A stretch of DNA of 64,000 nucleotides from an uncultured Lentisphaerota bacterium (GTDB lineage Bacteria > Verrucomicrobiota > Kiritimatiellia > CAIQIC01): contig CAIWHP010000245.1 of NCBI GenBank assembly GCA_903912445.1, positions 24,169-88,168 of the forward strand, given 5' to 3'. Below, one piece after another: positions 7,396 through 15,120 of the stretch. The position numbers were made by a program, and so were the translations under genes. A model generated the notes under the pieces. It had not been told where the DNA came from and made no database searches. It saw only the letters and a program-made list of their open reading frames with translations. The first letter of the stretch is position 1, and each line of letters opens with the position of its first letter.

Positions 7396-9048
7396 GTGAA
7401 ACGCACAACCACCAAGAAGCTCTGCGGCCTGCTGGCCGCGACCGCCATCGGAGTCACGATCGCCACCGCGGCGGACAAGGCTGGCGGCGTCACGTCGCAT
7501 TCGCAAGGGCTGCACGGCTACATCGGTTTCGGCATTGAGAAGCTGCCGCCCCAAGGCGGCTACACTGCCGGGATGGGCTTTTATGCGGCAGTCTGGCCGT
7601 TGGTGGATCAGCCTTTGGCCAATTTCCAGATCGGCCTGCCCAGTTGCTGGATTCTGCCGGACAACTCCGACAACAAAGACCAGCCGCTGGCTCCGGAAGG
7701 CACACGGGCCCGCAAGTGGAAGGAACGCGGGCCAACGTGGAGCAGCGTGTTCCAGACGGTGGAGGGCGGTTTGGGTTACTGGGCCGGCAATCATTTCCGA
7801 TACGGCCCGCCGAAGTTCAGCATGAACGCCACGCCACAATGCTACGACTATGAGGTCGGCTCGCCCGGCTGGTCCTTCTTCTACAGCAACGAGGCGCTGC
7901 CCGATAACCGCCTCGGCATCGCGCAACTGAGCAACCGCCTGCTGATCCCGCCCGATGCGTTGCCGTTTCAGGGCCACCCCAACGGTGAATTCCTCGGCTA
8001 CACGTGGATGTCACTGCCGTTCACCGATCCGACCACCGGTGACCCGCCGACGGGCGACCAAAGCTGGACCTGTTTCCTCTCCGCCGCCAACTTCAAAGGC
8101 CCGATCGCCTACTACATCCCCGAGACGTGGAGCAAAATCGGCAAGCTGTTCAACTCTCCATTCATCTACGGACGCGGACTCGATGCGCGCCCCGGCCACA
8201 TGGGCGGCGGCGCGATGGAGATCAACACCGTCCCGCGCTTCGACGTCACGGACACGCACGGCACGACCTATTCGAAATTGCCGAAGCTCCAGTGGCCCGT
8301 GGACGCCGACGGCCGCGCGTATCTCGTGCAGGATGTCACCTACTACTCGAAGGCTGCCCTCTACGAGGACTTCAAGTCCTGGCGCGACGGCGGCCCCGCC
8401 TGCTCCGGCCGCTTCGGCGACAAAGGCGCATGGCGTCCCAAGCTCAACACCCGCACCACGCGCTACGACCAGGCCGGCAAGAAGATGACCGGCGTCGAGC
8501 GCGCCTTCGACACCCGGATTTTCGATGGCAACGTCTGGGGTTTGCAATGGTCTGCCAACAACCATCTCGCCGCCAAAGGATTTTTCCCGCAATACTACAA
8601 ACACGTCGGCGAAGAACGCGTCGCCATCGGCGCTGCCGAAGTACCCGCCGAAACCAAACTGCACGCGCAGGAATTCAAACTGGCCACGCCCGGCAAGCCA
8701 TACACCTCGCCCGCCACCGGTGCCTGGACCCAGCCCGGCGCGAAACTCGGCCCGTTCAAGGTGCGGCTGACGGACGGTTCCAGCGTGACCTACTCATGGT
8801 ATCGCTTCGTCGATCAGCCGTCCTTCCAGCAATACAACTGGAACGCCGGGAAGAAGGCGCAGCTGCAGGCGTTCGTCGAGAAGCTGCACGCGCAGTGGAC
8901 CATGGATCGCGACTACATGGCGCCGCCCACGCGCGGCAAACTCGTCGCCCTCGACCCCGCCCTGCTGGTAACTCCTCCGCGCGGTTTGGAAATCGGCTAT
9001 GTTCCCATCGTCACCCGGCAGGAACGGGCCGACGACAAAACCAAGTGA
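7396..9048 (+). CDS. Exported protein of unknown function, 550 residues
   Basis: I do not recognise the family. It starts at GTG and has a signal peptide (LCGLLAATAIGVTIATAADK). The mature part is rich in aromatic residues, glycine and proline (for example HGYIGFGIEKLPPQGGYTAG and GHMGGGAMEINTVPRFDV), with few charged helices, suggesting an all-beta extracellular fold. Repeated short WxxxF and YY patterns could form a carbohydrate-binding surface. The C-terminus (GLEIGYVPIVTRQERADDKTK) has no sorting signal I can see. It follows a Tat-exported oxidoreductase, so a role in carbohydrate handling outside the cytoplasm is an inference from context only. Confidence 0.8.
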   Translation: MKRTTTKKLCGLLAATAIGVTIATAADKAGGVTSHSQGLHGYIGFGIEKLPPQGGYTAGMGFYAAVWPLVDQPLANFQIGLPSCWILPDNSDNKDQPLAPEGTRARKWKERGPTWSSVFQTVEGGLGYWAGNHFRYGPPKFSMNATPQCYDYEVGSPGWSFFYSNEALPDNRLGIAQLSNRLLIPPDALPFQGHPNGEFLGYTWMSLPFTDPTTGDPPTGDQSWTCFLSAANFKGPIAYYIPETWSKIGKLFNSPFIYGRGLDARPGHMGGGAMEINTVPRFDVTDTHGTTYSKLPKLQWPVDADGRAYLVQDVTYYSKAALYEDFKSWRDGGPACSGRFGDKGAWRPKLNTRTTRYDQAGKKMTGVERAFDTRIFDGNVWGLQWSANNHLAAKGFFPQYYKHVGEERVAIGAAEVPAETKLHAQEFKLATPGKPYTSPATGAWTQPGAKLGPFKVRLTDGSSVTYSWYRFVDQPSFQQYNWNAGKKAQLQAFVEKLHAQWTMDRDYMAPPTRGKLVALDPALLVTPPRGLEIGYVPIVTRQERADDKTK

Positions 9049-9074
9049 CGTTTTCACCTGGCATCGGAAACAAC

Positions 9075-9203
9075 ATGAATACATTCCAGCGCATCGTCGT
9101 GGCCTGCGGCCTTTGCGTTGTGACGTACGGACAGGAGCTGGCGTTCAGGGACGACTTCTCCAGTTATGCCGAGGGCGCGCTGCCGCCGGAGTCGCGGTGT
9201 TGA
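9075..9203 (+). pseudogene. Truncated N-terminus of a secreted lamin-G-like protein
   Basis: Codes 42 residues: a good signal peptide (MNTFQRIVVACGLCVVTYGQ) followed by ELAFRDDFSSYAEGALPPES and a stop. The mature start matches the entry into DUF1080/lamin-G-like domains, as in the protein encoded at 3964-4662, but the domain itself is missing; hairpin and 32-bp repeat DNA takes over from 9228. The remnant at 4740-4859 breaks at the same place. It may still be translated as a tiny exported peptide. Confidence 0.5.
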
Positions 9204-9227
9204 TCAAGTAAGGGTTGCTTGGGGTAG

Positions 9228-9297
9228 GGACGCCGCGCTGCGGCGTCCGTTGTGGGTTGAGCTGGGTTATCTGGCAGCCGGCGCAGCGCGCCGTCCC
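9228..9297. repeat. Pair of inverted GGGACGCC-type hairpins
   Basis: GGACGCCGC-GCT-GCGGCGTCC (9228-9248) is a perfect 9-bp hairpin. A second element at 9277-9297, read on the other strand, is GGGACGGCGCGCTGCGCCGG, nearly the same sequence with paired changes. Together they form a larger inverted repeat. A third relative, GGACGCAACGCAGCGCGTCC, lies at 29171-29190. No T-run follows, so these are repeats rather than standard terminators. Confidence 0.6.
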
Positions 9298-9302
9298 TTG
9301 TG

Positions 9303-9418
9303 TTTCCAAGCCTTGGAAACTTTCGCGCTTACCTTCTCCAATGTCGGGAAAAACCGGGGTGTTGAGTTTCCAGCCGAGCCTTGCGAGACGGACAACCTTG
9401 CTGTCAATCCTTGGAAAC
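9303..9418. repeat. Four-unit CCAA-N3-TTGG array, about 32-bp period
   Basis: Units are centred at 9311 (intact, TTTCCAAGCCTTGGAAA), 9343 (TCCAATGTCGGGAAAAA, decayed), 9375 (TTTCCAGCCGAG, decayed) and 9409 (TCAATCCTTGGAAA, half decayed). Steps are 32, 32 and 34. The third unit overlaps another dispersed element, CAGCCGAGCCTTGCGAGACG (9371-9390), which recurs with a one-base indel at 14967-14988. Confidence 0.7.
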
Positions 9419-9421
9419 TTT

Positions 9422-9691
9422 TCAGCCGCGGGTTTGCTGTTCCAAGTGCCGGAGCGTGGCCAAGGCTTCGTCGCGATTCGCGCCGCACATGTCCGGTGAC
9501 GGCCGCAGCGAGACGCAGACGGCGGGCCGCTCCGGCTGGCCGAAGAGCCGGCACTGATTTTCCGGCGTGAGCTGCGCGCAGCGTGCGTCCGCGGGTTTGC
9601 CGCCGGGCATGCCGGGGATTGGCGAGCTGATGGAGGGCGCGATGCAGCACGCGCCGCAGCCGGGGCGACAGCTCAAGACAGCGGTCCTCAT
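9422..9691 (-). CDS. YkgJ-type cysteine-cluster protein
   Basis: An 89-residue protein with the CxxCxxCC-type metal-binding pattern of the UPF0153/YkgJ family: CRPGCGACC near the N-terminus, CAQLTPENQCRLFGQPERPA-VC in the middle and CGANRDEA near the end. The cysteines probably bind zinc or an Fe-S cluster; the biochemical role of the family is unknown. The ATG at 9691 overlaps the stop of the upstream mutarotase gene by four bases (ATGA), which fixes the start and couples the two genes. The longer in-frame start at 9721 would lie inside the mutarotase gene. Confidence 0.85.
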   Translation of the reverse strand: MRTAVLSCRPGCGACCIAPSISSPIPGMPGGKPADARCAQLTPENQCRLFGQPERPAVCVSLRPSPDMCGANRDEALATLRHLEQQTRG

Positions 9692-10548
9692 ACCACGGCG
9701 ATGGTCTGGCGGAGCGTCCACGCGCAGCCCGGCAGCAGGTCCACACGGCCATCGCCGAAGACGGCGGCCTCGATGCAGACATAGCCAGGCCAGAGGTCAC
9801 CGATCTCCGCCATCTTGGCCGCGCTCTCCGCGCCGGCGTTCCACACGACCGATGTGTTGGAGCCGGACTTGGTCACGCGGATGCGGCGGACGCCATCGTT
9901 GAGGACAAGGACGCGGTCGCTCTCGAAATAGCGGCGGTTGACCTCGGCCTTGAATGGCACCGCGCCGCTCTGCACGGCGTTGGCCACCACGCCGGTGCTC
10001 GGCGCGTCGAAGTAGGCACAGCCCTCGAGCCCCTCGACGGTCGTGCTGCGCGCATCGGCGACGGCGAAATAGGTGTGCAGCGCGCCGCGCCAGCTCCACG
10101 GCTCGTCGCTGGTATTGGTCGCGGTCAGCGCGAGCTCGAGCTCGCGACCGACCGTCACCGCCAGTTCCAGGCGGAATGCGTGCGGCCACAGCGCGCGTGT
10201 CGCGTCGTCATCGGTCAGGGCGAGCACCACGCGCGTGCGGCCATCGGCGAGCTGCGCCGCCTCGGCCAGCCGCCACGAGCGGTAGCGCGCGAAGCCGTGC
10301 ATCGCGCGCGGGTCCGGCCCGAACCACGGCCAGCATACCGGCACGCCACCGCGCACGGCCTGGCCGTCGGCGAACGGCGAGCGCGGGCTCAGCCACAGCA
10401 CCGGCGCGGCGCCGGCGGGCTGGAACGAGAGCACGTGCGCGCCGTGCAACAGGACCTCGGCCTGGCCCAGTGCATTGGTGACGTGCAGCACGGGCAGGCC
10501 GCCGGGGCCGTTCTTCTGACTGACATGGGATGGAATGATTTCGCTCAT
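9688..10548 (-). CDS. D-hexose-6-phosphate mutarotase
   Basis: A 286-residue aldose-1-epimerase-fold enzyme of the YeaD group, which interconverts alpha and beta anomers of hexose 6-phosphates in the cytoplasm. Seen are PVLWLSPRSPFADGQAVRGG followed by VPVCWPWFGP, then HGFARYRSW (the conserved HGFAR with its histidine and arginine), TNTSDEPWSWRGALHTYFAV (second histidine) and the closing VCIEAAVFGDGRVDLLPG, where the catalytic glutamate sits in CIE. Length is normal for the family. Translationally coupled to the YkgJ-like gene downstream. Confidence 0.9.
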   Translation of the reverse strand: MSEIIPSHVSQKNGPGGLPVLHVTNALGQAEVLLHGAHVLSFQPAGAAPVLWLSPRSPFADGQAVRGGVPVCWPWFGPDPRAMHGFARYRSWRLAEAAQLADGRTRVVLALTDDDATRALWPHAFRLELAVTVGRELELALTATNTSDEPWSWRGALHTYFAVADARSTTVEGLEGCAYFDAPSTGVVANAVQSGAVPFKAEVNRRYFESDRVLVLNDGVRRIRVTKSGSNTSVVWNAGAESAAKMAEIGDLWPGYVCIEAAVFGDGRVDLLPGCAWTLRQTIAVV

Positions 10549-10811
10549 GCGCCCATCTTTGCGTGACGCACCGGAGAGTCAAGAGCAATTCCCTTCCGAT
10601 TTATGATTTAAGATTTCCGGTTGCCGATTTGTGGTAGGTCAGCTCAAAGTAGACCTCTCGCTCCGCGAGAGGTTCCGATTTGATGACTTTCCGCAAGTTC
10701 TCCCAACCATGAACGGAGTTTCGTTCCGGCGAACACGGCTTCGCCGGAGCGCTACGCCGGGGCAAACCATCAACATCGGGAGGAAAGCATAGGCAGCCAC
10801 TCGCGATGTCT
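10549..10811. other. Intergenic region with three repeat types, no gene
   Basis: Contains an AT-rich element (10599-10618, ATTTATGATTTAAGATTTCC; relatives at 20703-20736 and 62411-62443), a CTCCG-loop hairpin (10653-10673: ACCTCTCG-CTCCG-CGAGAGGT), and a hairpin CCGGCGAA...TTCGCCGG (10726-10747). No open frame with plausible coding character and no promoter I would defend. It separates the mutarotase start from the end of the phosphodiesterase gene. Confidence 0.6.
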
Positions 10812-11618
10812 TCACTGTAGGGGGGCGGCGGCCAGCTGCTCGCGCAGCCACTGCGGCCGGTTGGTCGTGATTCCTTTGACGCCGGCCGCCACCAGCTTTT
10901 GGGCGACGGTCGGGTCGTCCACCGTCCAGACGTAAAACTGGAGTTTGGCCTCCAGCGCGGTCTTGACCCAGGTGGCGTCGATCGGGAGGCGATAGTCCAG
11001 GTCGAGGCCGTCGAGCCCCGCAGCGCGCGCCTTGGCGATCAGGTCGGCGAGCTGGGGAGGCGGCGTGTTCTTCTTGAGCCCGGCCAGCAGGAGCACGGGC
11101 GTGTCAGGAAACAGCTTTTTGGCCTGCTGCAGGGTCGCCAGCTTGAAGCCGATGAGCACGATCTGGCCGGGCCGCTTGCCGGCGGCGCGCAGCACACGCC
11201 CGAGTTCGGGCAGGATTTCGGCGCCGCACTTGATCTCGATGAACAAACGCTTGCGGTCCGGCTGGAGCGCGAGCACCTCGGCCAGCGTGGGGAGTTTCTC
11301 GCCGGCCCACGAGGGGCCTTTCCACTTGCCGGCGTCGAGCGCGCGCAGTTCGGCCAAGGCGCGCTCTGCGATCTTGAGCTCCACGCCGGTGGTGCGCAGG
11401 GTGGTCGAGTCGTGGCTGACCACGATCTGCCCGTCCTGGGTCAGGTGGATGTCCAGCTCGCAGGCCTCTGTCTGCTGCCAGCCGAGGCGGAAGGCGGCGA
11501 GCGTGTTCTCCGGCGCATCGTGGGAGGCCCCGCGATGGCCGATGAACTCCACGGCGCGCGACGCGGTGCCGCAGAACGAAAAGCAGATGAGGAACATGCG
11601 GCTGAGGAAGATGTTCAT
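10812..11618 (-). CDS. Exported glycerophosphodiester phosphodiesterase
   Basis: A 268-residue GDPD-fold enzyme that splits glycerophosphodiesters to glycerol 3-phosphate and an alcohol. It begins with a signal peptide (MNIFLSRMFLICFSFCGTAS). The active-site block is complete: FIGHRGASHDAPENTLAAF, then ELDIHLTQDGQIVVSHD, giving the HRG, PEN, ExD and HD residues that bind the metal and substrate. The C-terminal barrel strands include FYVWTVDDP and the ending GVKGITTNRP. I used ATG 11618 rather than 11654 since it starts the leader. It lies 25 bases after the DAHP synthase gene and is probably in the same transcript. Confidence 0.9.
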   Translation of the reverse strand: MNIFLSRMFLICFSFCGTASRAVEFIGHRGASHDAPENTLAAFRLGWQQTEACELDIHLTQDGQIVVSHDSTTLRTTGVELKIAERALAELRALDAGKWKGPSWAGEKLPTLAEVLALQPDRKRLFIEIKCGAEILPELGRVLRAAGKRPGQIVLIGFKLATLQQAKKLFPDTPVLLLAGLKKNTPPPQLADLIAKARAAGLDGLDLDYRLPIDATWVKTALEAKLQFYVWTVDDPTVAQKLVAAGVKGITTNRPQWLREQLAAAPLQ

Positions 11619-11643
11619 GGCTGTTTTCCTGGGCTTGATCCCG

Positions 11644-13002
11644 TCACACAGCACTGTCGGCGCCGGCCATCTTGTGCGCGAGCAGCAGCGCCAGCTCGAG
11701 CGACTGCTCGTAGTTCAGGCGCGGGTCCACGTTGCTCTGGTAGGCGTGCTCGAGGTCGGCCTCCGCCAGCCCGCGTGCGCCGCCGACGCACTCGGTGACG
11801 TTCTCGCCGGTCAGCTCGAAGTGGACGCCGCCGAGCAGCGAGCCGTGCGCGCGGTGGATATCGAAGGCCTGGTCGAGCTCGGAAAGTATTTCGTGGAAGT
11901 CGCGCGTCTTGCGCCCGGTGCGCGTGCTCCGTGTGTTGCCGTGCATCGGATCGCAGCACCAGAGCACGGTCTGGCCGGCGCTTTGGATGGCGGCGATCAG
12001 CGGCGGCAGCGCGCGGGCGATCTCCTTGGCGCCGAAGCGGTGGATCAGCGTCAGGCGGCCGGGCTCGTTGGCCGGGTTCAGGACGCGCGCCAGCTCGGCC
12101 AGCTCGGCGGGCCCGGTCTTGGGCCCGATCTTCATGCCGATCGGGTTGGCGATCCCACGGAAGAACTCCACATGGGCGCCGTCGGGGTGGGTCGTGCGGT
12201 TGCCGATCCACGGCATGTGGCAGGTCAGGTCATACCAGCCGCTCCGGCGCGGCACCTGGCGCGTCTGCATCTGCTCGTAGGCCAGGTGCAGGCCCTCGTG
12301 CCCCGCGTAGAATTCCATCCGCTGCAATTCGTCCAGCGGCCGGCCGGCGAGCGTCTCCAGGAAGCGCAGGCCGTTGCCGATGTTGTCGACGATCTTCATG
12401 TATTCGCCGGACAGCTCCGCGAACTTCACGAAGCCGAGGTCCCAGTACTCCGGATGGTGCAGGTCGGCGAAGCCGCCATCCACCAGGCCGCGGATGAAGT
12501 TCAGCGTGAGCGCGGCACGCTCGTAGCCGCGCAGCAGCCGCGCGGGATCCGGCGTGCGCGCCGCGGCCGTGAAGGCCGGGCCGTTCACGAGATCGCCGCG
12601 GTAGGCCGGCAGCGTCAGGCCGTCGCGCGTTTCGGTGTCGGAGGAGCGCGGCTTCGTGTATTGCCCGGCGATCCGGCCGACGCGCACGACGCGCCGCTTG
12701 GCCCCGTAGGTGAGGACCATGCTCATGTTGAGCAAAATTTTCAGCTTGGCGACGATCGACTCGGAGCGGCAGTCGGCGAACTGCTCGCAGCAGTCCCCGC
12801 CCTGCAGCAGGAAGGCCTCGCCGCGCGCGGCCTGCGCCAGCTCGTCCTTGAGCTTCTCCACCTCCCAGCTGGTCACCAGCGGCGGCAGCTGGCCGAGCTG
12901 CTCCAGCGCCCCGGCCAGCGCGGGCTCGTCGGGGTAGGCGATGCCCTGCCGCAGGTGCTTGCGCCGCCACGAGTCCGGCGCCCAGTCAGGTGAAGTTTTC
13001 AT
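11644..13002 (-). CDS. 3-deoxy-7-phosphoheptulonate synthase, class II
   Basis: First step of the shikimate pathway: condenses phosphoenolpyruvate with erythrose 4-phosphate to DAHP. At 452 residues it has the length and sequence of the plant-type (class II) enzymes. Seen are SWRRKHLRQGIAYPD at the start, LQGGDCCEQFADC (metal-binding cysteine), VRVGRIAGQYTKPRSSDTE, HMPWIGNRTTHPDGAHVEFF, NPIGMKIGPKTGP, WCCDPMHGNT (histidine), GGVHFELTGENVTECVGG and the closing DPRLNYEQSLELA. Aromatic feedback control is known in some class II enzymes but cannot be read here. Downstream gene encodes an exported phosphodiesterase. Confidence 0.97.
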   Translation of the reverse strand: MKTSPDWAPDSWRRKHLRQGIAYPDEPALAGALEQLGQLPPLVTSWEVEKLKDELAQAARGEAFLLQGGDCCEQFADCRSESIVAKLKILLNMSMVLTYGAKRRVVRVGRIAGQYTKPRSSDTETRDGLTLPAYRGDLVNGPAFTAAARTPDPARLLRGYERAALTLNFIRGLVDGGFADLHHPEYWDLGFVKFAELSGEYMKIVDNIGNGLRFLETLAGRPLDELQRMEFYAGHEGLHLAYEQMQTRQVPRRSGWYDLTCHMPWIGNRTTHPDGAHVEFFRGIANPIGMKIGPKTGPAELAELARVLNPANEPGRLTLIHRFGAKEIARALPPLIAAIQSAGQTVLWCCDPMHGNTRSTRTGRKTRDFHEILSELDQAFDIHRAHGSLLGGVHFELTGENVTECVGGARGLAEADLEHAYQSNVDPRLNYEQSLELALLLAHKMAGADSAV

Positions 13003-13062
13003 AAGGTGCCGCGGATTCTACCCGATTGCGGTGGGTGCGCAGTCAAAATGTGCGGCGCCTTA

Positions 13063-13142
13063 TCGTCCTTGTCCTTCGTCGTCGTTCTCGTCCTCGAAAT
13101 CCGAACCGCCGGATCGAGGACGAGGACGAAGGACGAGGACGA
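13063..13142. repeat. Long imperfect inverted repeat in the divergent intergenic region
   Basis: A 28-base right arm (13115-13142, made of CGAGGACGAGGACGAAGG-type units) pairs with a 34-base left arm (13063-13096). The match has one mismatch and a 6-base bulge (GTCGTT), and the spacer is 18 bases. It lies between the divergently transcribed DAHP synthase gene and the oxidoreductase gene at 13237. The arms are themselves low-complexity TCGTCC repeats. There is no T-run. Confidence 0.65.
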
Positions 13143-13236
13143 TGAAGCAGTACAGAGTTTTTCGACGGAGCCGGACGCCCGCCTTTCCCGTTGACCGGGC
13201 GGGGCGCCGGTGACACTATCCACGCCGGAGAAAAAA

Positions 13237-14685
13237 ATGGACATGAAATTGCAGACTGCGGTGCTTGGTTTCCCGGCCGCCTCCCGGCGGAGCTTCCTCA
13301 AACGCTCGCTGCTCGGTGCGGCCGGCGTCATCGCGTTTCCTCAACTGCTGCTGCCGCGCAGCGCGTTCGGCGCGGAGTCCTCGCCCAACCGCCGCCTCCA
13401 GGTCGCCCAGATAGGCATCGGCCGCATGGGCGCCGGCGATATGGGCGGCATCCTCAAGCACCCGCAGGCGCGCGTCGTCGCCGTGTGCGACCTTGACTCC
13501 AAGCGCCTTGGCATCGCCAAGGACCTTGTCGAAAAATACTACAAGAAAGCCGGCGAAAGCTCCGTGGATGTGAAGACCTACCACGACTATCACGACGTGC
13601 TGGCGCGCCCCGATATCGACGCCGTCGTCGTCAGCGTGCCTGACCACTGGCACGCGCTCGTCGCGCTCGAGGCCGTGCTCGCGGGCAAGGACGTCTACTG
13701 CCAGAAGCCGCTGACCTATTCCATTCTCGAGGCACAGCTCCTGCGCGCGGCCGTGCTCGCGAAGGACCGCATCCTGCAGGTCGGCAGCCAGCAGCGCTCG
13801 TCCGGCTCGTTCCGCAGCGCCACCGAGCTCGTGCGCGACGGCCACATCGGCAAGATCAAGACCGTGCAGATCGGTCTCGGCGCCGACAAGCCCAGCGGCA
13901 AGAAGCCCGCGCCCGAAGCGGTGCCGGCGAACCTCGATTACGAGCGCTGGCTCGGCCCCGCGCCGCAGCAGCCCTACATGGAAGGCCGCGTCCATCCGCA
14001 GAACAGCACCGGCGCCCGGCCGGGCTGGATCACCACCGAGGACTTCGGTCTCGGCATGATCACCAACTGGGGCGCGCACCACATCGACATCGCGCAGTGG
14101 GGCATCGGCATGGAGCTGAGCGGCCCGCACACCATCGCGGCGCAGGCGGAGTTCATGCACGACGACCTGTGGACGGTGCACACCGGCTATCACGTCGAGC
14201 TCGATTACGCCGGCGGCATCAAGGTCATCCTCGACAACAAGAACGAGGTCGGCATCAAGTTCGAGGGCGAGCACGGCTGGATCTATTGCACGCGCGGCCC
14301 GGAGAAGGTCACCGCGAGCGACCCCAACCTCCCGACCAAGGGCAAGGCGCAGAAGCCGGCGCTGCGCGCCAGCGACCCGAAAATTCTGCAGGCCAAACTT
14401 TCGGCCAACGCCAAGACCTGGCAGGCGAGCACGAACCACTACTTCAACTGGGTGGACTCCGTGCTCGCGCACAAGCAGCCCATCGCGCCGGTCGCCGAGG
14501 GTGCGCGCAGCCTCAGCACCTGCGCCCTCTCGTGGATCGGCATGAAGCTCAACCGCAAGCTGACGTGGGACCCCGTCAAGGAAGCTTTCCTGGGCGATGA
14601 CGAAGCGAACGCGATGCGGTTCCGCAAGCCGCGCTCCGCCGAGTTCGACATCACCGCCATCGCGAAAAAAGCCGGCCTCTGCTGA
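13237..14685 (+). CDS. Tat-exported Gfo/Idh/MocA-family oxidoreductase
   Basis: A 482-residue exported sugar-type oxidoreductase. ATG 13237 is chosen because GGAG ends seven bases before it and a GTG upstream (13210) has no such site. The twin-arginine leader is unusual in that about 17 residues precede it (RRSFLKRSLLGAAGVIAFPQ). Then come VAQIGIGRMGAGDMGGI, VVAVCDLDSKRLG, VPDHWHALVALEAVLAGKDV and the active-site YCQKPLTYS (glutamine instead of the common glutamate of EKP, as often in this exported subgroup). The C-terminal domain includes GLGMITNWGAHHIDIAQWGI. Substrate unknown. Confidence 0.9.
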   Translation: MDMKLQTAVLGFPAASRRSFLKRSLLGAAGVIAFPQLLLPRSAFGAESSPNRRLQVAQIGIGRMGAGDMGGILKHPQARVVAVCDLDSKRLGIAKDLVEKYYKKAGESSVDVKTYHDYHDVLARPDIDAVVVSVPDHWHALVALEAVLAGKDVYCQKPLTYSILEAQLLRAAVLAKDRILQVGSQQRSSGSFRSATELVRDGHIGKIKTVQIGLGADKPSGKKPAPEAVPANLDYERWLGPAPQQPYMEGRVHPQNSTGARPGWITTEDFGLGMITNWGAHHIDIAQWGIGMELSGPHTIAAQAEFMHDDLWTVHTGYHVELDYAGGIKVILDNKNEVGIKFEGEHGWIYCTRGPEKVTASDPNLPTKGKAQKPALRASDPKILQAKLSANAKTWQASTNHYFNWVDSVLAHKQPIAPVAEGARSLSTCALSWIGMKLNRKLTWDPVKEAFLGDDEANAMRFRKPRSAEFDITAIAKKAGLC

Positions 14686-14698
14686 GCGCGGCAAAGTA

Positions 14699-14751
14699 AA
14701 CATCTCGCTCCGCGAGATGTTCCGTTGAATTGCCTCACGCGGAGCGTGAGG
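14699..14751. repeat. Two adjacent hairpins with complementary loops
   Basis: Hairpin 1 is AACATCTCG-CTCCG-CGAGATGTT (14699-14721, perfect 9-bp stem). Hairpin 2 is CCTCACG-CGGAG-CGTGAGG (14733-14751, perfect 7-bp stem). The five-base loops CTCCG and CGGAG are reverse complements. Hairpin 1 follows the oxidoreductase stop by 13 bases. A relative of hairpin 1 with the same loop and a changed stem is at 10653-10673. Confidence 0.75.
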
Positions 14752-14831
14752 ACTACCTTCGGCTGTGCCGGGTACGGCACAAACCCTGAAAGAGCGTCGG
14801 GGCTTGCTTTTTGTGAGGGCCCACCTTGTTT

Positions 14832-14952
14832 CGCGGAGCTTGCTCCGCGGAATGGTCCTATGCGAAACCGCAGACGGCGGACGGTAAGGCTGGGTGGGCA
14901 GTGCAGCGCGGGAAGGGTGGTGCGCGGTTTATGCGGCGGAGCAAGCTCCGCC
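14832..14952. repeat. Two GCGGAGC-type hairpins
   Basis: CGCGGAGC-TT-GCTCCGCG (14832-14849) and GGCGGAGC-AA-GCTCCGCC (14935-14952), each a perfect 8-base inverted repeat with a two-base centre. A third copy is at 56815-56830. The outer pairs differ but stay complementary. Confidence 0.65.
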
Positions 14953-15036
14953 CGTGAAGGCGCAAGCAGCCGAGCCTTAGCGAGACGGGCGAAGTCGAAG
15001 ACGCAGCCAACCTTGCGCACTCCACGGAACGCAGCC

Positions 15037-15120
15037 TTTTTCCCAACCCTTGGAAAACTGACGGATGAACTTTTCCAAGGTTTGGAAAAACGACCTGCTC
15101 GCGTTTCCAAGCCTTGGAAA
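15037..15120. repeat. Three-unit CCAA-N3-TTGG array, exact 32-bp period
   Basis: Units are centred at 15048 (TTTTTCCCAACCCTTGGAAA), 15080 (TTTTCCAAGGTTTGGAAAAA) and 15112 (GTTTCCAAGCCTTGGAAAG). Spacers between palindromes differ. The array lies just downstream of the 3' end of the minus-strand ABM lipoprotein gene. Confidence 0.85.
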
